The notes under the pieces: generated by a model
Told to the model about the DNA's origin: nothing
Seen by the model: only the letters and a program-made list of their open reading frames with translations
Databases searched by the model: none
Position numbers and translations under genes: made by a program
Shown: positions 1-12,200 of the stretch, piece by piece
How positions within the stretch are numbered: position 1 is the stretch's first letter
How the letters are laid out: every line of letters begins with the position of its first letter
Assembly (NCBI GenBank): GCA_033220425.1
Contig: CM065652.1
Coordinates: 3,534,001 to 3,598,000 of the forward strand
DNA from: Lepraria neglecta
Lineage: Eukaryota > Ascomycota > Lecanoromycetes > Lecanorales > Stereocaulaceae
DNA length: 64,000 bases
Direction of reading: 5' to 3'

Positions 1-492
1 TGAAAAAGAAAGGCAGGGTGAGAGTTGATAAGAAGAGTTGTAAACAAAGATGATAGAAGGCGATACGGCTTTGTGAAAGGCGTTGCCTGTTGTAGTCGGC
101 AAGGTAATATCAGGTACAACACCTCGCTCAGCTAAGCAAAGGCTAGGACTCTAGCCACATAGGGATCATTCATTCAACACATTTGGCATTTTCGGATTGC
201 ACAATGCATGGCTTCTCGTGATGGTTGTAGTATGCCGTAACCCCTCATCAGCCAAGGGGGACCGAGAATGGAAATGTTGATATTGCCCAAATGCTGCCAC
301 TAGCCTCTTTGGCGGTTTGTAGATATATCTGCAAGCGAATTGCATCCCCAATTTTTATTACCACATCCTATGGCAACCTCAACAACATGAGCTGAGAAGC
401 CGCAGAAAAAGTCGATAATGACTTGGCTTTTATCATTGACAAGAGCATGCTGGTTCTTATTATTACTTCGTTTCTGAGATGAGGTCGACACC
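1..492. other. Upstream intergenic stretch, no gene seen
   Basis: No reading frame with coding character or splice logic was found here. The longest open frame on the minus strand (300-692) overlaps the first exon of HOP1 antisense and looks like a chance frame. The region presumably holds the 5' leader and promoter of HOP1, but no specific motif could be named. Confidence 0.5.
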
Positions 493-2864
493 ATGTTGAG
501 CCAAGATACCGAATCGTATCCACCACATTCTACACCACACTCGTTCGGTCTCCACTCTTCAGTTTCTGTATTTGAGAGCTTCGCGCTGTTGCCCTTAACT
601 ACTGATTGCACAATGGCACCAACCCTCAAGCACACATCGACTTCGCAGATACCTGCAATTAAGGAGTGTACATCATTCTCTAAGATGCCCACAGTCTTGG
701 AGGAGCGTACGTCGTCGCTACAGCTGTCCCTAACTCAGAATGCCGATGACCTACCAATCCGAGAGAGGCAAGCATTCGCAATGATACAGATGCTACTTCG
801 TGTTTCGGTATGTTCCATGAGCTTCAAACAAAAGTTCCGCTTCTGACACTCTGTCTGGACACAAAGGTCGGCAGTGTTGCTCAATTACGGTAGCTCCTAC
901 CCATTTGTAGCGGCTGCTGTCATAAAGCTGAAGTGAAATACAGGCAACTCTTCTCGGAAGACTGCTTCACTTATTATCTTCCGTCTTCGATCCGCCGCGA
1001 CTCCGATAACCTCTATGATCGAATCAGAGGCGTCACAGACAGCACAAGCAGCCTTGATGGTAATACTGATTTGGTGAAGCTTTCGGGAAATCCTTACAAG
1101 ATTCTGGCGCGAGGCCGCTCGGCTGCCGTGGATAAATTGCTCGACTGGCTGGTAGGTAACGATGATCTAGAGGCGAACTCGACAAGTCACTGACGCTCTT
1201 GTGGAGAGGATCATCTTCGAGGCCGTTCTGAACAATTCGTTGGAAGGTGTCCAATTTAGCATCTACGCGGACAGATCAAATCCATCACACGTCTTAGAGT
1301 CCTACACATTTTCCTTTCAATACACCCAGAACCCCAATGACGCAAAGAAGCGGCTGTCCGGGATGGCTGACCCAAGACCAGAGGGCACATCAATTACTAC
1401 CGGAGCTGCCAGAGCAGGACTTAGAAAATTAATCGACCAGATCAATGACTATCATCAACACCTAGCTACTCTTCCTTGTAAGTACCTTGAGAAAAGTAAT
1501 GTAGCGGTACATGCTGATCACATATATCAGCTGAGTGTTACTTGATGTGTCACCTGTTCTACTCACCCCTTCATACCCCGGATCAGCAGCCTACAGGCTT
1601 TCAAGCTTGCAAGGATTCAACCATGCTAGTCCCTGACAATCTGGAACGGCATTTAGCACGGCGGAGTTTTGGCCAGACGAACTTGACATTCTATCGGTAT
1701 CAAGCTTCCAAAGACAAAGGCCTGGACACGAGCTGACGAAAGCAGTGTGGGCTTGAAGATAGCCTTCATGGCTGAGACTGAGCATTCCAAAGGGCGGTCA
1801 GAGGATGAGAACCAAATTCCAGACAATATGACATATTCTCGACCCATTCCAAGAACCTTCGATCTAGAAAGATCCCCATCGCGGTCTATATCAGCCACGA
1901 CCCAAGAGCTTCCACATCTGTTTGCCCAATCGGCTCAGCAAAGCTCTCCCCGGCCTGAAACCCGGTTGCGGGGCGGAGGCACAGAGCTCAACAGGCCCGC
2001 AGCTGAGACAACCCAAGTCACGACAGCACACAAAAGAACTTATGACGAGTCTAAATCAAGCGACCCAGTAGGTGTGGCTCTGGCAATGCTGCGTATATAC
2101 TGATAGAGATCCCTAACTGGCAGACATTGAACACCTCCAGCGATGAGGAGCTGATCGCAACACAAGTGTTGGAGCCAAATACAATTCCGCCTCAGCCAAT
2201 GCAACAAACAAGACTGCTACAAGGAAAAGAATTGGAAATAAGGGCGAAGAAATTGGAGCTCCACCAAAAGCATCAAGGCTTGATGGATAGCAATACAGTT
2301 CGTTGTCAGTGTGGCATCAACAAGGAAGAAGGATCACCAATGGTAAGCTCTGGGCACGCTCCATGTCACTGACTGCTCGATCAATGACAAGCCGGACAGT
2401 TGCAATGCGAATGCTGTGGAACATGGCAACATTTTCATTGCTACGGTTTCATTGTGGATCAGCCTGGAAAGCAACACTACTGTTATCAGTGTCTCCTTGA
2501 GGACTCGCAAGAGCGGCGGCTCTCAGACATGGAAAAACTTGCACGTTACCGGCGAGCTCTGTGGATCATGTTCGACCGAGACGAAACCGATTCTGCTCGT
2601 TACACCCAGAGCTCATTTGCCCAAAAGCTTGGTTTGTGCATACTTGAGACTAGGGATAACCATGCTAATAAAGTTGCAGGTTCTGACACAAAAACGGCGG
2701 CGAAACTAATTGCACGGCTAAAGGATGAAGGCTTCCTAACTCGTACAAAGTTTCCTTCTGCTGTAAGGAACCCTGAGCGGGTCCAAGATAGGATCAGAAT
2801 TTACGGAGATCCTTTCACATCGATAGGCATCCACGTAGGTGGCTCACTGACACGTCTTGCCTGA
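493..2864 (+). CDS. HOP1: HOP1-like meiotic HORMA domain protein with PHD finger
   Basis: Meiotic chromosome-axis protein that promotes interhomolog recombination and checkpoint signalling. Nine exons fit: 493-807, 867-889, 944-1151, 1207-1477, 1531-1696, 1743-2067, 2124-2342, 2400-2631, 2680-2864, about 647 residues. The HORMA domain (about 95-325) shows QLFSEDCF, DWL, ESYTFSFQY and CHLFYSP, all in the order usual for Hop1. A linker rich in Ser/Thr/Gln follows, then a Cys-rich PHD finger (about 496-548: CQCG, CECCGTWQHFHC, CYQC) and a winged-helix-like stretch with AAKLIARLKDEGFL. This HORMA-PHD-wHTH order is known for fungal Hop1. The 5' start is the first in-frame ATG. The last exon may instead splice at 2835-2875 and end near 2956, which would change the C-terminus where a closure motif is expected. 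Identity is secure; the ends are less so. Confidence 0.88.
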
Positions 2865-4340
2865 GTTCCTCATAGTCGCTGACGGTCATAGTACGAGATG
2901 CCGGAGCAGGCCCTTGCTCCAAAGATCCAGGTCGAAGATATGATGCATCCGCGTAAGCGTACGAAGGCTTTAAAGGCGCGTTGATAAGGATGAATAGGAT
3001 ACGAATCTGGGGGGAAGGATCATCTTATGCTCCAATCGCCATTATTGTATCTGCTGATAATCTGGTTTGCTGTTGCTGTGTGTCTGGGCCCTGCTGGCTT
3101 TCTCTCCCGTGTATCTACTTCACGTATGGCCGTGCTAGCTATTTCAAAAGAGAAGTCAACACTCAAATATTTCGTCAATGCTGCGATCATCTATACTTTT
3201 CGGTGTCTGACGGCTGCGATTACGCTGACAACTTGCCTGCTGTCGGTCCAGGCCTCCACCATAATCCAAACAAACTTACTGCTCTCCACAAGATTGTTCT
3301 TTGTCATTGCAATGCTCTCTTTGCGAGTCTAGGTCACGAAAGCTTATAGTTGAAGGTTAGATGTACGGTCCGTGTTACCGTTCGAGCCGTTTCCCGTTCT
3401 CCATGTCGTGATCGATCGTCAGGTACATGCTTTGTGGCTTTCATACAGACTTCGAAGCCTCCAAATCTAATTCTCGGGCCCACATCATACCACCACAATG
3501 TGAGAAGCCATTGTTGATGTTTGTGCTAGAAAGTCTGAGATCTTTGACGTTGAAACCAAGGGGCCGAGATGCCCTGACAGCCAATCGCGACTTCCCGTCC
3601 TTCGACATTAGCGTTGCAGTTAGCTCAGGAACTTCGTTCTTAGTCTGAATCCTGGTCTCAAAAGAGTTTCAAACCCCCGTATTTGGCGTTGGCGAACCTT
3701 TCCCAGGATGCTCAAGCCCCGAATTGCATTCGCAATGGACCACTCGACATCCCTTCTGGATGTGAGCCGGCCTTGGACCTGCACAAAGGCAATTCCAATC
3801 AAAAAGGGGAAGTCCAAAGGCTGGCTAGGAGATTGCGACGAGCCCGATACAGATAACATGCCTCTAGTCAGGGCGGGACTTCGGGCCACACAACGCCATG
3901 CTCTCCTAGAGGAACTCTCCAATGCAATGTGATGGTGCTACTCCCTAGGCGAGCTCGGCCCCCATGCCGTTATTCAGGGACGATGGACAGGGTTTGTGGA
4001 TGTGGGTGTGGGATCTCCCCCTCGCCCCTTCAATACATGTTCCATCTGCATCCCACACCAAACGCGGCAGTTGATGACAGGAGTTTGACGCACAGCTATA
4101 CGAGACCGCGCCATCACCGTTGGTCAAAAACAATGTCGGTTCGGACATAATTGGGGCCATTGTGACGAAAAAAGCTGCGCAGGAGCCACATGCAGGGAGC
4201 CACGAGTCTACGACCCAAGAATGCAATTGTGCACACATGAGACCAGTATTTATCACGGACGTTGCTTTCCCAACGAATCAGACGCCTTCGAATTGACTTG
4301 AACGGAGCAAGGGCTCCTGCAACTACCTACATCGCCCTCA
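2865..4340. other. Intergenic, about 1.5 kb
   Basis: Contains only short open frames on both strands. One at 3027-3332 is hydrophobic and one at 3708-3932 is charged, but neither has a recognisable motif or convincing splice partners. It likely comprises the HOP1 3' UTR and the promoter of the next gene. Confidence 0.45.
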
Positions 4341-6781
4341 ATGGCTCCGCATTTCAAGATCTCGTTTCCTTTGCCTCGAAGGCCAGCCGCCTCCCCCAAT
4401 GCAATTCCCGGCTCACAATATTCGAACAAGAGCAATGTCGATGACTCACCGTTTGCCCATCCTGGTTCAAAAGCACAGAGAATCCTGGGTGCTTCAGAGC
4501 CAGAGCCATTCGAGTTGAAAAGGAAGCCGACATGGAAGGAGAGGAAGCAATTGCGCAAATACCCTAGCTACATGAACGTTACGCTCTCGGAAATAGACGG
4601 AGAATCTGTCAGGATTCCTGATGAATACCCATTTTCAGGAATGCCAACGTCGACCGAGCCTCCACGGCGGCCTACACATTTCCTCAGCAGACAAGGATCC
4701 TCCCCTTTGCTTGGGGAGCAGTACTCGAATGGGTCTACTACTATTGAGGTGGACTATTTTAGCAGACTTACCAGTCCGCAAGCCCGCCGTGCTGGCTCTG
4801 CTGGAACATTGAGATCACACTACGACTCAACAAAGTCACCACTCGCTATATCACAGCAAACCTCAGCTTCTTCAGCTCGAGACAGGGCATTGCGAAAAGG
4901 TTGCCCGGAGATCTCTAGTCCCTGGAGCCACAATTCAGTGCAAGCCAATAGGTCTGGGGATTCTGACCGGCAGCACTCTCGCAATCCTTCTGGAGACTCG
5001 AAAATCTCTGGAAGCTCATTCAAGAAGATCAACGGGATTCCTAGAAGAAGACCCTCAGTGACTGATCCACCAACGTTGTATCCAAACGCAGATCGAGCTT
5101 TCCATGCAGTCTCCCCCCTCCAGCCCTTATAAATTCAACCTTACCAAGACCTCTACAAACCCAGCAGACCCCTGCCTTCGGTGGGACAAAGTGGTGGCAG
5201 AGGAAGGCGTCATCGAAAACACCTCCTGCGAGCCTTGGAGGAGAGAGGCAAAATCATCAACAATCTTTCCACCAACAACCTTTCGAAGATAGCTTTTCAT
5301 CTGTCAAAGTCAACGTTAGGAAGCCCAGACCAGGCATTGCTGGTGCAAGGAATTGGTTTGACGGTCTTGATGTCGAGGAAGAGCTGATGGTTGCAGACCT
5401 GCAGCACCCAGAGGTCTCAGCCTATCAGCTACGTAACAAGCCCGAGCCACCTATGAGCATTTCCGAGATTATGACGCTAGAGCCTCGTCCTCCGGCCTCC
5501 CATGTCACGTCAAGAAAGAGCTCCTTTAGCAACAAAAGTCAACATACCAACCCTTCGACTCGAAAGTTGAGCTTCCGTCTAGACCCAGGCCCTTCACGAC
5601 CCTCCCACACTGCGCCAGTGTCACCACCCAATGGCGTAAGAACTATCTCGAGAAGCCCAAGTGATGACGGCCTCCAGTCGACCATCAACGGGAGAGTTAT
5701 GAACTCAAAGATGAACCTTCAAATAGAAAGCTTTCTGGAACTCTCTTCCTCCGAGGATGAAGGTGCTGAAAGTAGTGCAGCTTCTGAAGTACAAGCACCC
5801 GTTCGCGGCCACAAAATTTGTCCAAGCATCGACCGAATCAGCTACAATAGTGAAGTCCTGATCGGTAATGCACAATGTGCTCAGCCTGCCAGTCCACGAG
5901 CGATAGTCAACAGACCCTCCAATAGATCCTCAGAAAGGTCCAACAGCTCAGAGACCGTTCCGCCCGTACCAAGCATCCCCGAAAAGCCCAAGATAGGCCA
6001 GCGGGCTTCATCCAAGCGATGGCGCGAGATGATGGAAGACAAGACAGCAAGCACTGAGAGCACGGTCGACAGTAGAGAAAGTTCTGTCATTTGTGAGACT
6101 AGCGCTCTTCGAGCGCTTCCTCTCCGCATCAAGAGAAAAGGAAGCATTCGCGGAAGTAGAATGATGAAAGTTACTCAAGAAGAGGAAAAGCTCCTTGAGG
6201 CCATGCGCGAGAAGCGAGCCAGTATCCGTCAAGATGACTTCGAAAAGGGGTTTAAGACCGCAATGCAACTGCAAGACATCGTGTCAAGACCAAAAACAGC
6301 AGGAGCCGATGGCCGTACTTCTCGATCATCCGTCTCTCTCTACGGATCAAGATCATCGAATTCTCCACCGCCGCAAGAATACAAAATCAACAAGACTCTC
6401 TCGGGCTCCCACATTTCAGCTTCAACAGATGACCTGATCACTAAGGACGCCTACCCCTTTCCCCAAGTGCCTTTGACTCTGAAGAGCCCTATGGGCTTTG
6501 CATCTCCGGCTAAGACCTCTCCGAGTCTCAGTTTCAGCCCCTCTGATATCCTACCATCAACGCCGACGAGCCGCAACGAGCCAATAACCCCTCCAGCAGG
6601 TCTGACATTCGGCCGTAATGGAATGTCTCCCCCTCGAGTTATCAAGATTATGAATAATCTTGGCCATGAGCGGAAGAGGACTGTGAGTAGCAGTGTGGTA
6701 ATGCTTGATGGGGTTGAGCAGCACGCTCAGGAATTGGATGAGGAGAACGCAATTACAGGGTGGGCTATGGATCGGTGGTGA
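4341..6781 (+). CDS. Ser/Pro-rich fungal protein of unknown function
   Basis: Two exons are needed because the coding frame changes between about 5058 and 5167. One fitting intron is 5078-5148, giving about 789 residues; 5058-5164 also restores the frame. The protein is mostly low-complexity Ser/Pro/Arg. Better ordered islands are KRKPTWKERKQLRKYPSYMN near residue 60, KVNVRKPRPGIAGARNWFDG just after the splice, and a charged helix VTQEEEKLLEAMREKRASIR near residue 600. Such islands recur in uncharacterised Pezizomycotina proteins, as far as I recall. No catalytic motif, signal peptide or membrane segment is visible. The many Ser-Pro and Arg-x-x-Ser sites suggest a phosphorylated scaffold or cytoskeletal/polarity protein, but this is only an inference. 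Confidence 0.75.
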
Positions 6782-7317
6782 ATATATTCCCACCATGTGT
6801 ATAACGTGGACAAGTATGAAAAGGGATAGAGGGTCCGCTTTAGCAAGGGAGTTCAGGCTAGTGTGTGGTAAATACTACCGAGCCGGGCGGTTTCATGTAC
6901 AATACAGCGATTTGTACAGATCATTATGATGATTTGTGCCCATTCTACAGAATTCTAGAGGCACTTTTGCATAGATTTAAATCAGAAATGGCATAGTTGA
7001 TAGGAGAATTTCCTGATAAGCGCGTGATGTCTGCTCTCGAATCATGCCAATGGGCGAACACTTAGGGGTTCGTTAGAGGTGACTTACGGCAGGCTAGGTC
7101 GCGTGGCGAGCGCGGGTAGGTAAGGTATGACCACAGAAGTAAGCAAACCAAGAAATTTGACCATTGGGCCTCTAGTACAGCACATCACACTCCTTTGACA
7201 GGCCAGTCACTCCTTCAATCCGTTATACCAGCAGGAACTTTGCCCTTCTTGCCAACCTCGCGATTTTTTTTGAATACACCACGTACCGGGCAGAGAGACA
7301 ACATCTAACTAGGGACC
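6782..7317. other. Intergenic, no feature recognised
   Basis: AT-leaning 3' UTR of the preceding gene followed by the promoter region of the transporter gene. A CT/TTTTTT-rich leader precedes the ATG at 7318. No RNA gene or repeat was seen. Confidence 0.4.
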
Positions 7318-8769
7318 ATGGCGCGTCGCCAGTATGAGGCCAGCTGGCTGGGGATCCCAGTGAAAGAGCTCTCCTTGGTTACTGTGAGCAGACAGCCTGT
7401 GCATAAAGAAAGAGACGCTCACTGACAGCATACCAGCTTACCCTCCAGAACTCCGCCCTCATCCTGCTCCTTCATTATTCGCGGATTATGCCCCTAGTAA
7501 ACGGTCAACGATACCTTACATCAACGGCCGTGTTTATGAACGAAGTCCTCAAACTTATGGTCTGCCTCACATTTTCACTTTACGAAGTTGCACGAACGCT
7601 TCCGCCCTCAATGCCCGCTACATCCCTTTTCAGTGGCGTCATTGGCGCGGTCTTTACTGGAGACAGCTGGAAGTTGGCGATTCCGGCAAGTCTCTACGTC
7701 TTACAGAATTCTCTGCAATACATTGCAATTTCGAATCTGGACTCGGCGACGTTTCAGGTTACATACCAATTCAAAATTCTGCCGACGGCATTGTTCACCG
7801 GCCTTATTTTAAAGCGGAGCATAGCTCCTAGGCAGTGGCTCGCCCTTCTCCTGTTGATGATCGGCGTAGCTATCGTCCAAATACCAGCCAGCGATCCTGC
7901 TATCGCGCCATTCGCGACTAAAACCTCCAGTTTCCACTGGCCCCGATCACTCGAAGCCTGGAAACACTTCCGACGCTCCGCAGCAGCCCAATTATACAAA
8001 CGTTCTGCAACCTACGAGGGCATAGCAGAGGATGAAGGGCTGATCACTCCAGAAATGAATGCGATCCTCGGCGTGGCAGCTGCCATCTCGGGCTGCATTG
8101 TCTCTGCCGGAGCTTCGGTCTACTTTGAGAAGATTTTGAAGGACTCGGATACACAAGCGTCATTATGGATCAGGAACGTGCAATTGGCATTCTACTCGCT
8201 CTTCCCAGCATTGTTTATCGGAGTCATGTTCGTTGATGGCGAGGAGATCGCCCAGCATGGATTCTTCGTCGGCTACAACTGGTTCGTGTGGCTCACGATT
8301 GCTGTTCAGTCGCTTGGGGGTATACTGGTGTCTCTGTGCGTCAAGTATGCCGACAACATTGCCAAGAGCTTTGCCATGGCTATCAGCATCCTAGTCAGCC
8401 TGTGCGTCAGCGTCTGGTTCTTTGATTTCGCTTTTACTACGAATGTAAGACTCCAAGCACTGCTGCAGGGATTCTAGCTGACGTTGTGCACAGTTCCTCA
8501 TTGGCACTTCAATTGTCATTCTCTCCACCTACCTTTACAACAGCATCAACAGAGGAGAGCCACGGCCTCCTCCTGTACGCATTCACGACTACGAGAAAAC
8601 GACGATCGACAGGCAACGCTCGCAAGAAAACTTTGGCTCCCTTAAACTACCCACGACACCTTTGAGGGACGAGGGACTGTCAACGTCACGTCCTGGGTCG
8701 CCAGGGGGTCATCAATCGAGAGTTGGGTCGTCACGAGGATACTTTGGCTCTAAAGAGCGAGACGATTAG
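7318..8769 (+). CDS. UDP-galactose/nucleotide-sugar transporter (SLC35A family)
   Basis: Three exons (7318-7383, 7437-8444, 8494-8769) give 449 residues. The protein is an integral membrane carrier with about ten hydrophobic segments, of the Gms1/SLC35A2 type that exchanges UDP-sugars for UMP across the Golgi membrane. Family marks include LTLQNSALILLLHYSR in the first helix, the segment NSLQYIAISNLDSATFQVTYQ followed by KILPTALFT, and NVQLAFYSLFPALFIGV and ADNIAKSFAMAISI in the second half. A hydrophilic tail rich in Ser, Arg and Pro follows exon 3. The first exon is short and supplies only MARRQYEASWLGIPVKELSL plus two residues. Substrate specificity (UDP-Gal, UDP-GlcNAc or CMP-sialic-like) cannot be decided from sequence alone. 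Confidence 0.9.
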
Positions 8770-9280
8770 AGAACGCTTCTCACAATTATACATTGTCGGC
8801 ATTAGAAAGTACATATTACGAAGTCATTTGCGGGATCTTATAAAAGAAAGGGGTCTGATCTTCTTGTCCATACTTGGGGTGGATCCCGCGTTGCATTGAT
8901 TGGAGTTTCATCATTTTGAAAGCATCCCATGGTTTGCAGAGCCGGGCATGGCGATCCAGGAGTATAGCAATACTGCGCTTGGAAAAGAACGCATCCTTTA
9001 GACTTGGCTGATGAGAGCCTGGCTATAAGGTAGATCCAATCTATAATGTTCAATGCATTGGATTTTCCTTGCCTCTCAAAGGGGTGAGATATTAGGAATA
9101 TGAGGTTGGTGAGGAATAAATGACGCTAGCGGTTCCCGTCTTGTGACAACCTCGCTCTGCATCTTCTCCATCTCTTTGCAACATCTGCTACTTCCGGCAA
9201 GCACAGTCATGAGCTCGCCCGCTTGGCCCTGCTGACGGCGTACAACTCATGAAGTTGAACTGCTGAATCACATAGCAGGG
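8770..9280. other. Intergenic between transporter and MER3
   Basis: 3' UTR of the transporter and upstream region of the helicase gene. No convincing reading frame, RNA or repeat. Confidence 0.4.
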
Positions 9281-12200
9281 ATGGAGGACTTCGGTACTGA
9301 CGTGCAAGCACTCCTTCAAGACATCAGCAGCAATTATGGCCAAGATGAGCACCAGCAATCGCCTCTATCATACTCAAGACCTTTTTCAAATTCCTACCAG
9401 CACAGAGCTGAGCGATTATTCGATCCGAGACAGACGCCAGCTTCTACTTACGGCCAGCATTCCCTCTATGCAACGCAGGCTTCGAGACCTCTAGAGCCTT
9501 ATTCTTATCCTGCTCAGGTTCATCACAGCAACATTGGCCTTGATGCTTACGCTCAGCACCCGCTCTATGCAACGCAGGCTTCCGAACCTCAAGGGCCTTA
9601 TTCTTACACTACTCAGATGCCTCCCAGCGACGCGGATCTAGATGCTAATGGTAAGTGCATGCTACCAGAACAGAAAGAAGGTCTTATAATGAGTGCCCAG
9701 CTCGAGTTCTGTTGGCTGTTTCTCGGCATCAGCCTCAATCTCAATTGCAGACAGGCAGTGCCATGAACGTCTCATCACCCAGACGTATTTCATTGCCCGG
9801 TCACACAGCACCAGCACTGTTCCAGGAAGGTACCAGCGACCAACGACTGCCTCAGCCCAAGCCGCGTGGTTAGTGCCTCGGATCCATGCCTACGTTTGGG
9901 TGCTAATTCCTGCTAGTCGTGCCTTCTCCACAAGACTTCAGCGCACAGATAGGTAAGTTGTATTCTCTGTTCTAGACGTATAGAGCTCACGTCACGCTTA
10001 GCTAGATATGCACACACTCCACCCGCTCAGACGTATGCAAGCTCATCTCCTTCGAACGCTCTTCAATCAAGTCCCTCTTTCGCAGTCAACCAGCGTCGGA
10101 CTATACAGCAGCCTCGACAGCCTGTAGCACATAAGCCACAGCCTTCCTCGTCCAACACTCTTACTTCTCAATCTTCTCAGAAGCATTTCAAAAGACAAAA
10201 TGTCAAGGTCTCTCGTGGCCAGCAACTTCCACAACATCCTACGTTCGCCTCATCTTCGCCACATCGACCTCAGCTCCAACCTCAAATCGAACTGGATCAT
10301 GCTCCGCCAATAGTTCAAGGTGTTCAACTCGTTTCAGTGAATGAACTGCCAGATCGTCTTCGATCCGTGTTTCATCACCCACTCTTCAACGCTATTCAGT
10401 CCAAATGCTTTGAGACCGTTTATAAATCCAATGACAACTTGGTCATTTCAGCGCCCACCGGTGGTGGCAAGACGGCTATTCTGGAGCTGGCGATCTGTCG
10501 TCTTATCTCCGGGTTCAAGAACGATCAGTGCAAGATTGTGTACATGGCGCCAACGAAGTCACTCTGCTCTGAAAGGCAAAGAGACTGGCAAGCCAAATTT
10601 GCTGCTTTGGATATGCAGTGTGCTGAGTTAACCGGCGATACTGAACATGGTCAGCTGCGGAGCGTACAGAGTGCTAGCATTGTCATCACAACTCCGGAGA
10701 AATGGGACAGCATGACGAGGAAATGGAAGGATCATGCCAAGCTCATGCAGTTGGTCAAGCTCTTCCTGATTGATGAAGTCCACATCCTCAAGGAAACCAG
10801 AGGTGCCACATTGGAAGCTGTGGTCTCTCGGATGAAGTCCGTAGGTTCAAATGTCCGTTTCGTTGCTCTGAGTGCTACCGTCCCTAATTCAGAAGACATT
10901 GCGACCTGGATTGGCAAAGATCCTACCAATCAGCATCTACCCGCGCCGCGAGAACGTTTTGGAGAGGAGTTCAGACCTGTAAAGCTGCAGAAACATGTAA
11001 TTGGTTTGCCATCCAAGGGCAATGAGTTTGCGTTCGAAAGTGCCTGCAATCCGCAGCTTCCTTCCATCATCTTCAAATACTCCCATAGGAAGCCGATCAT
11101 GGTGTTCTGCATCACAAGGAAATCTGCCATGGACACGGCGAAACTGCTTGCCAACGTCTGGGCTACCAAGGGGCCGCGAGACAGGTACTGGGAGGGACCT
11201 AGGCAAAGGATCATTGTGCAGGATCCTGAATTGAAAAATACTCTGACTTCTGGCGTTGCATACCATCATGCTGGCCTCGACGGCTCAGACAGACACGCAG
11301 TGGAAACGGGCTTCATCGAAGGACAGATCAACGTCATCTGCTGTACATCCACCTTGGCTGTAGGGGTCAACTTGCCTTGTCATATGGTCATCATCAAGAA
11401 CACCGTGAGCTACCAGGACGATGGCATCAAGGAGTATGCGGATCTCGAGATGATGCAGATGCTTGGGCGTGCAGGGCGTCCTCAATTCGACACAACTGCC
11501 GTTGCTGTGGTTATCACCAAACAAGAAAAGGTCAAGAGATATGAGAAGCTAGTGTCAGGTGAAGAGTTGCTGGAAAGCTGCCTACATCTCAACCTGATTG
11601 ATCACCTAAACGCAGAGATTGGGCTGGGGACTATCTACGATCTGTACACGGCAAAGAGATGGCTTTGTGGGACGTTTCTTTACGTTCGACTTGGGCAGAA
11701 CCCCGATCACTACAAGCTCGATGGTGATGCAGTTGGACAAAACCTAAACGACAGGATTGAGGCTATCTGCACGAGAGATCTTGCCCTTCTTGAAGACACC
11801 CAACTCATCTCTTCTTCCGATGGAAAGCTCGAGGCTACAGAATTTGGAGACGCAATGGCAAGATATTGCATCCAATTTGCGACTATGCAAAAGCTCATGC
11901 AATTGGAGCGTCGTGCTAAGATGTCTGATATTGTAAGGTCTTTTCTGATCTTTGGAAGAAGCTACGCTGACACATCTAGCTTTCCGCTGTGGTTCAAGCA
12001 GAGGAGTTTTCGACCATACGTCTTCGCGCGAACGAGAAGAAGCTCTACAAGGAAATCAACCGAGCAAACGGTATCAAGTTCCCTATCAAGGTCGACCTAG
12101 CCATGCACGCCCACAAGCGGAGTCTGATTATCCAAGCTGAACTCGGTGGAGTCGAATTTCCCACGGATGAACAATATGCCAAACACAAGAGACAATATAA

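Noticed and set aside
300-692. Minus-strand 130-residue frame at the left edge
   Set aside because: It overlaps the first HOP1 exon antisense and has no domain or codon character of its own.
3027-3332. Hydrophobic 101-residue frame that could be a membrane protein
   Set aside because: It overlaps another open frame on the same strand, sits just after HOP1, has no splice partners and no family resemblance. A hydrophobic frame can arise by chance from T-rich sequence.
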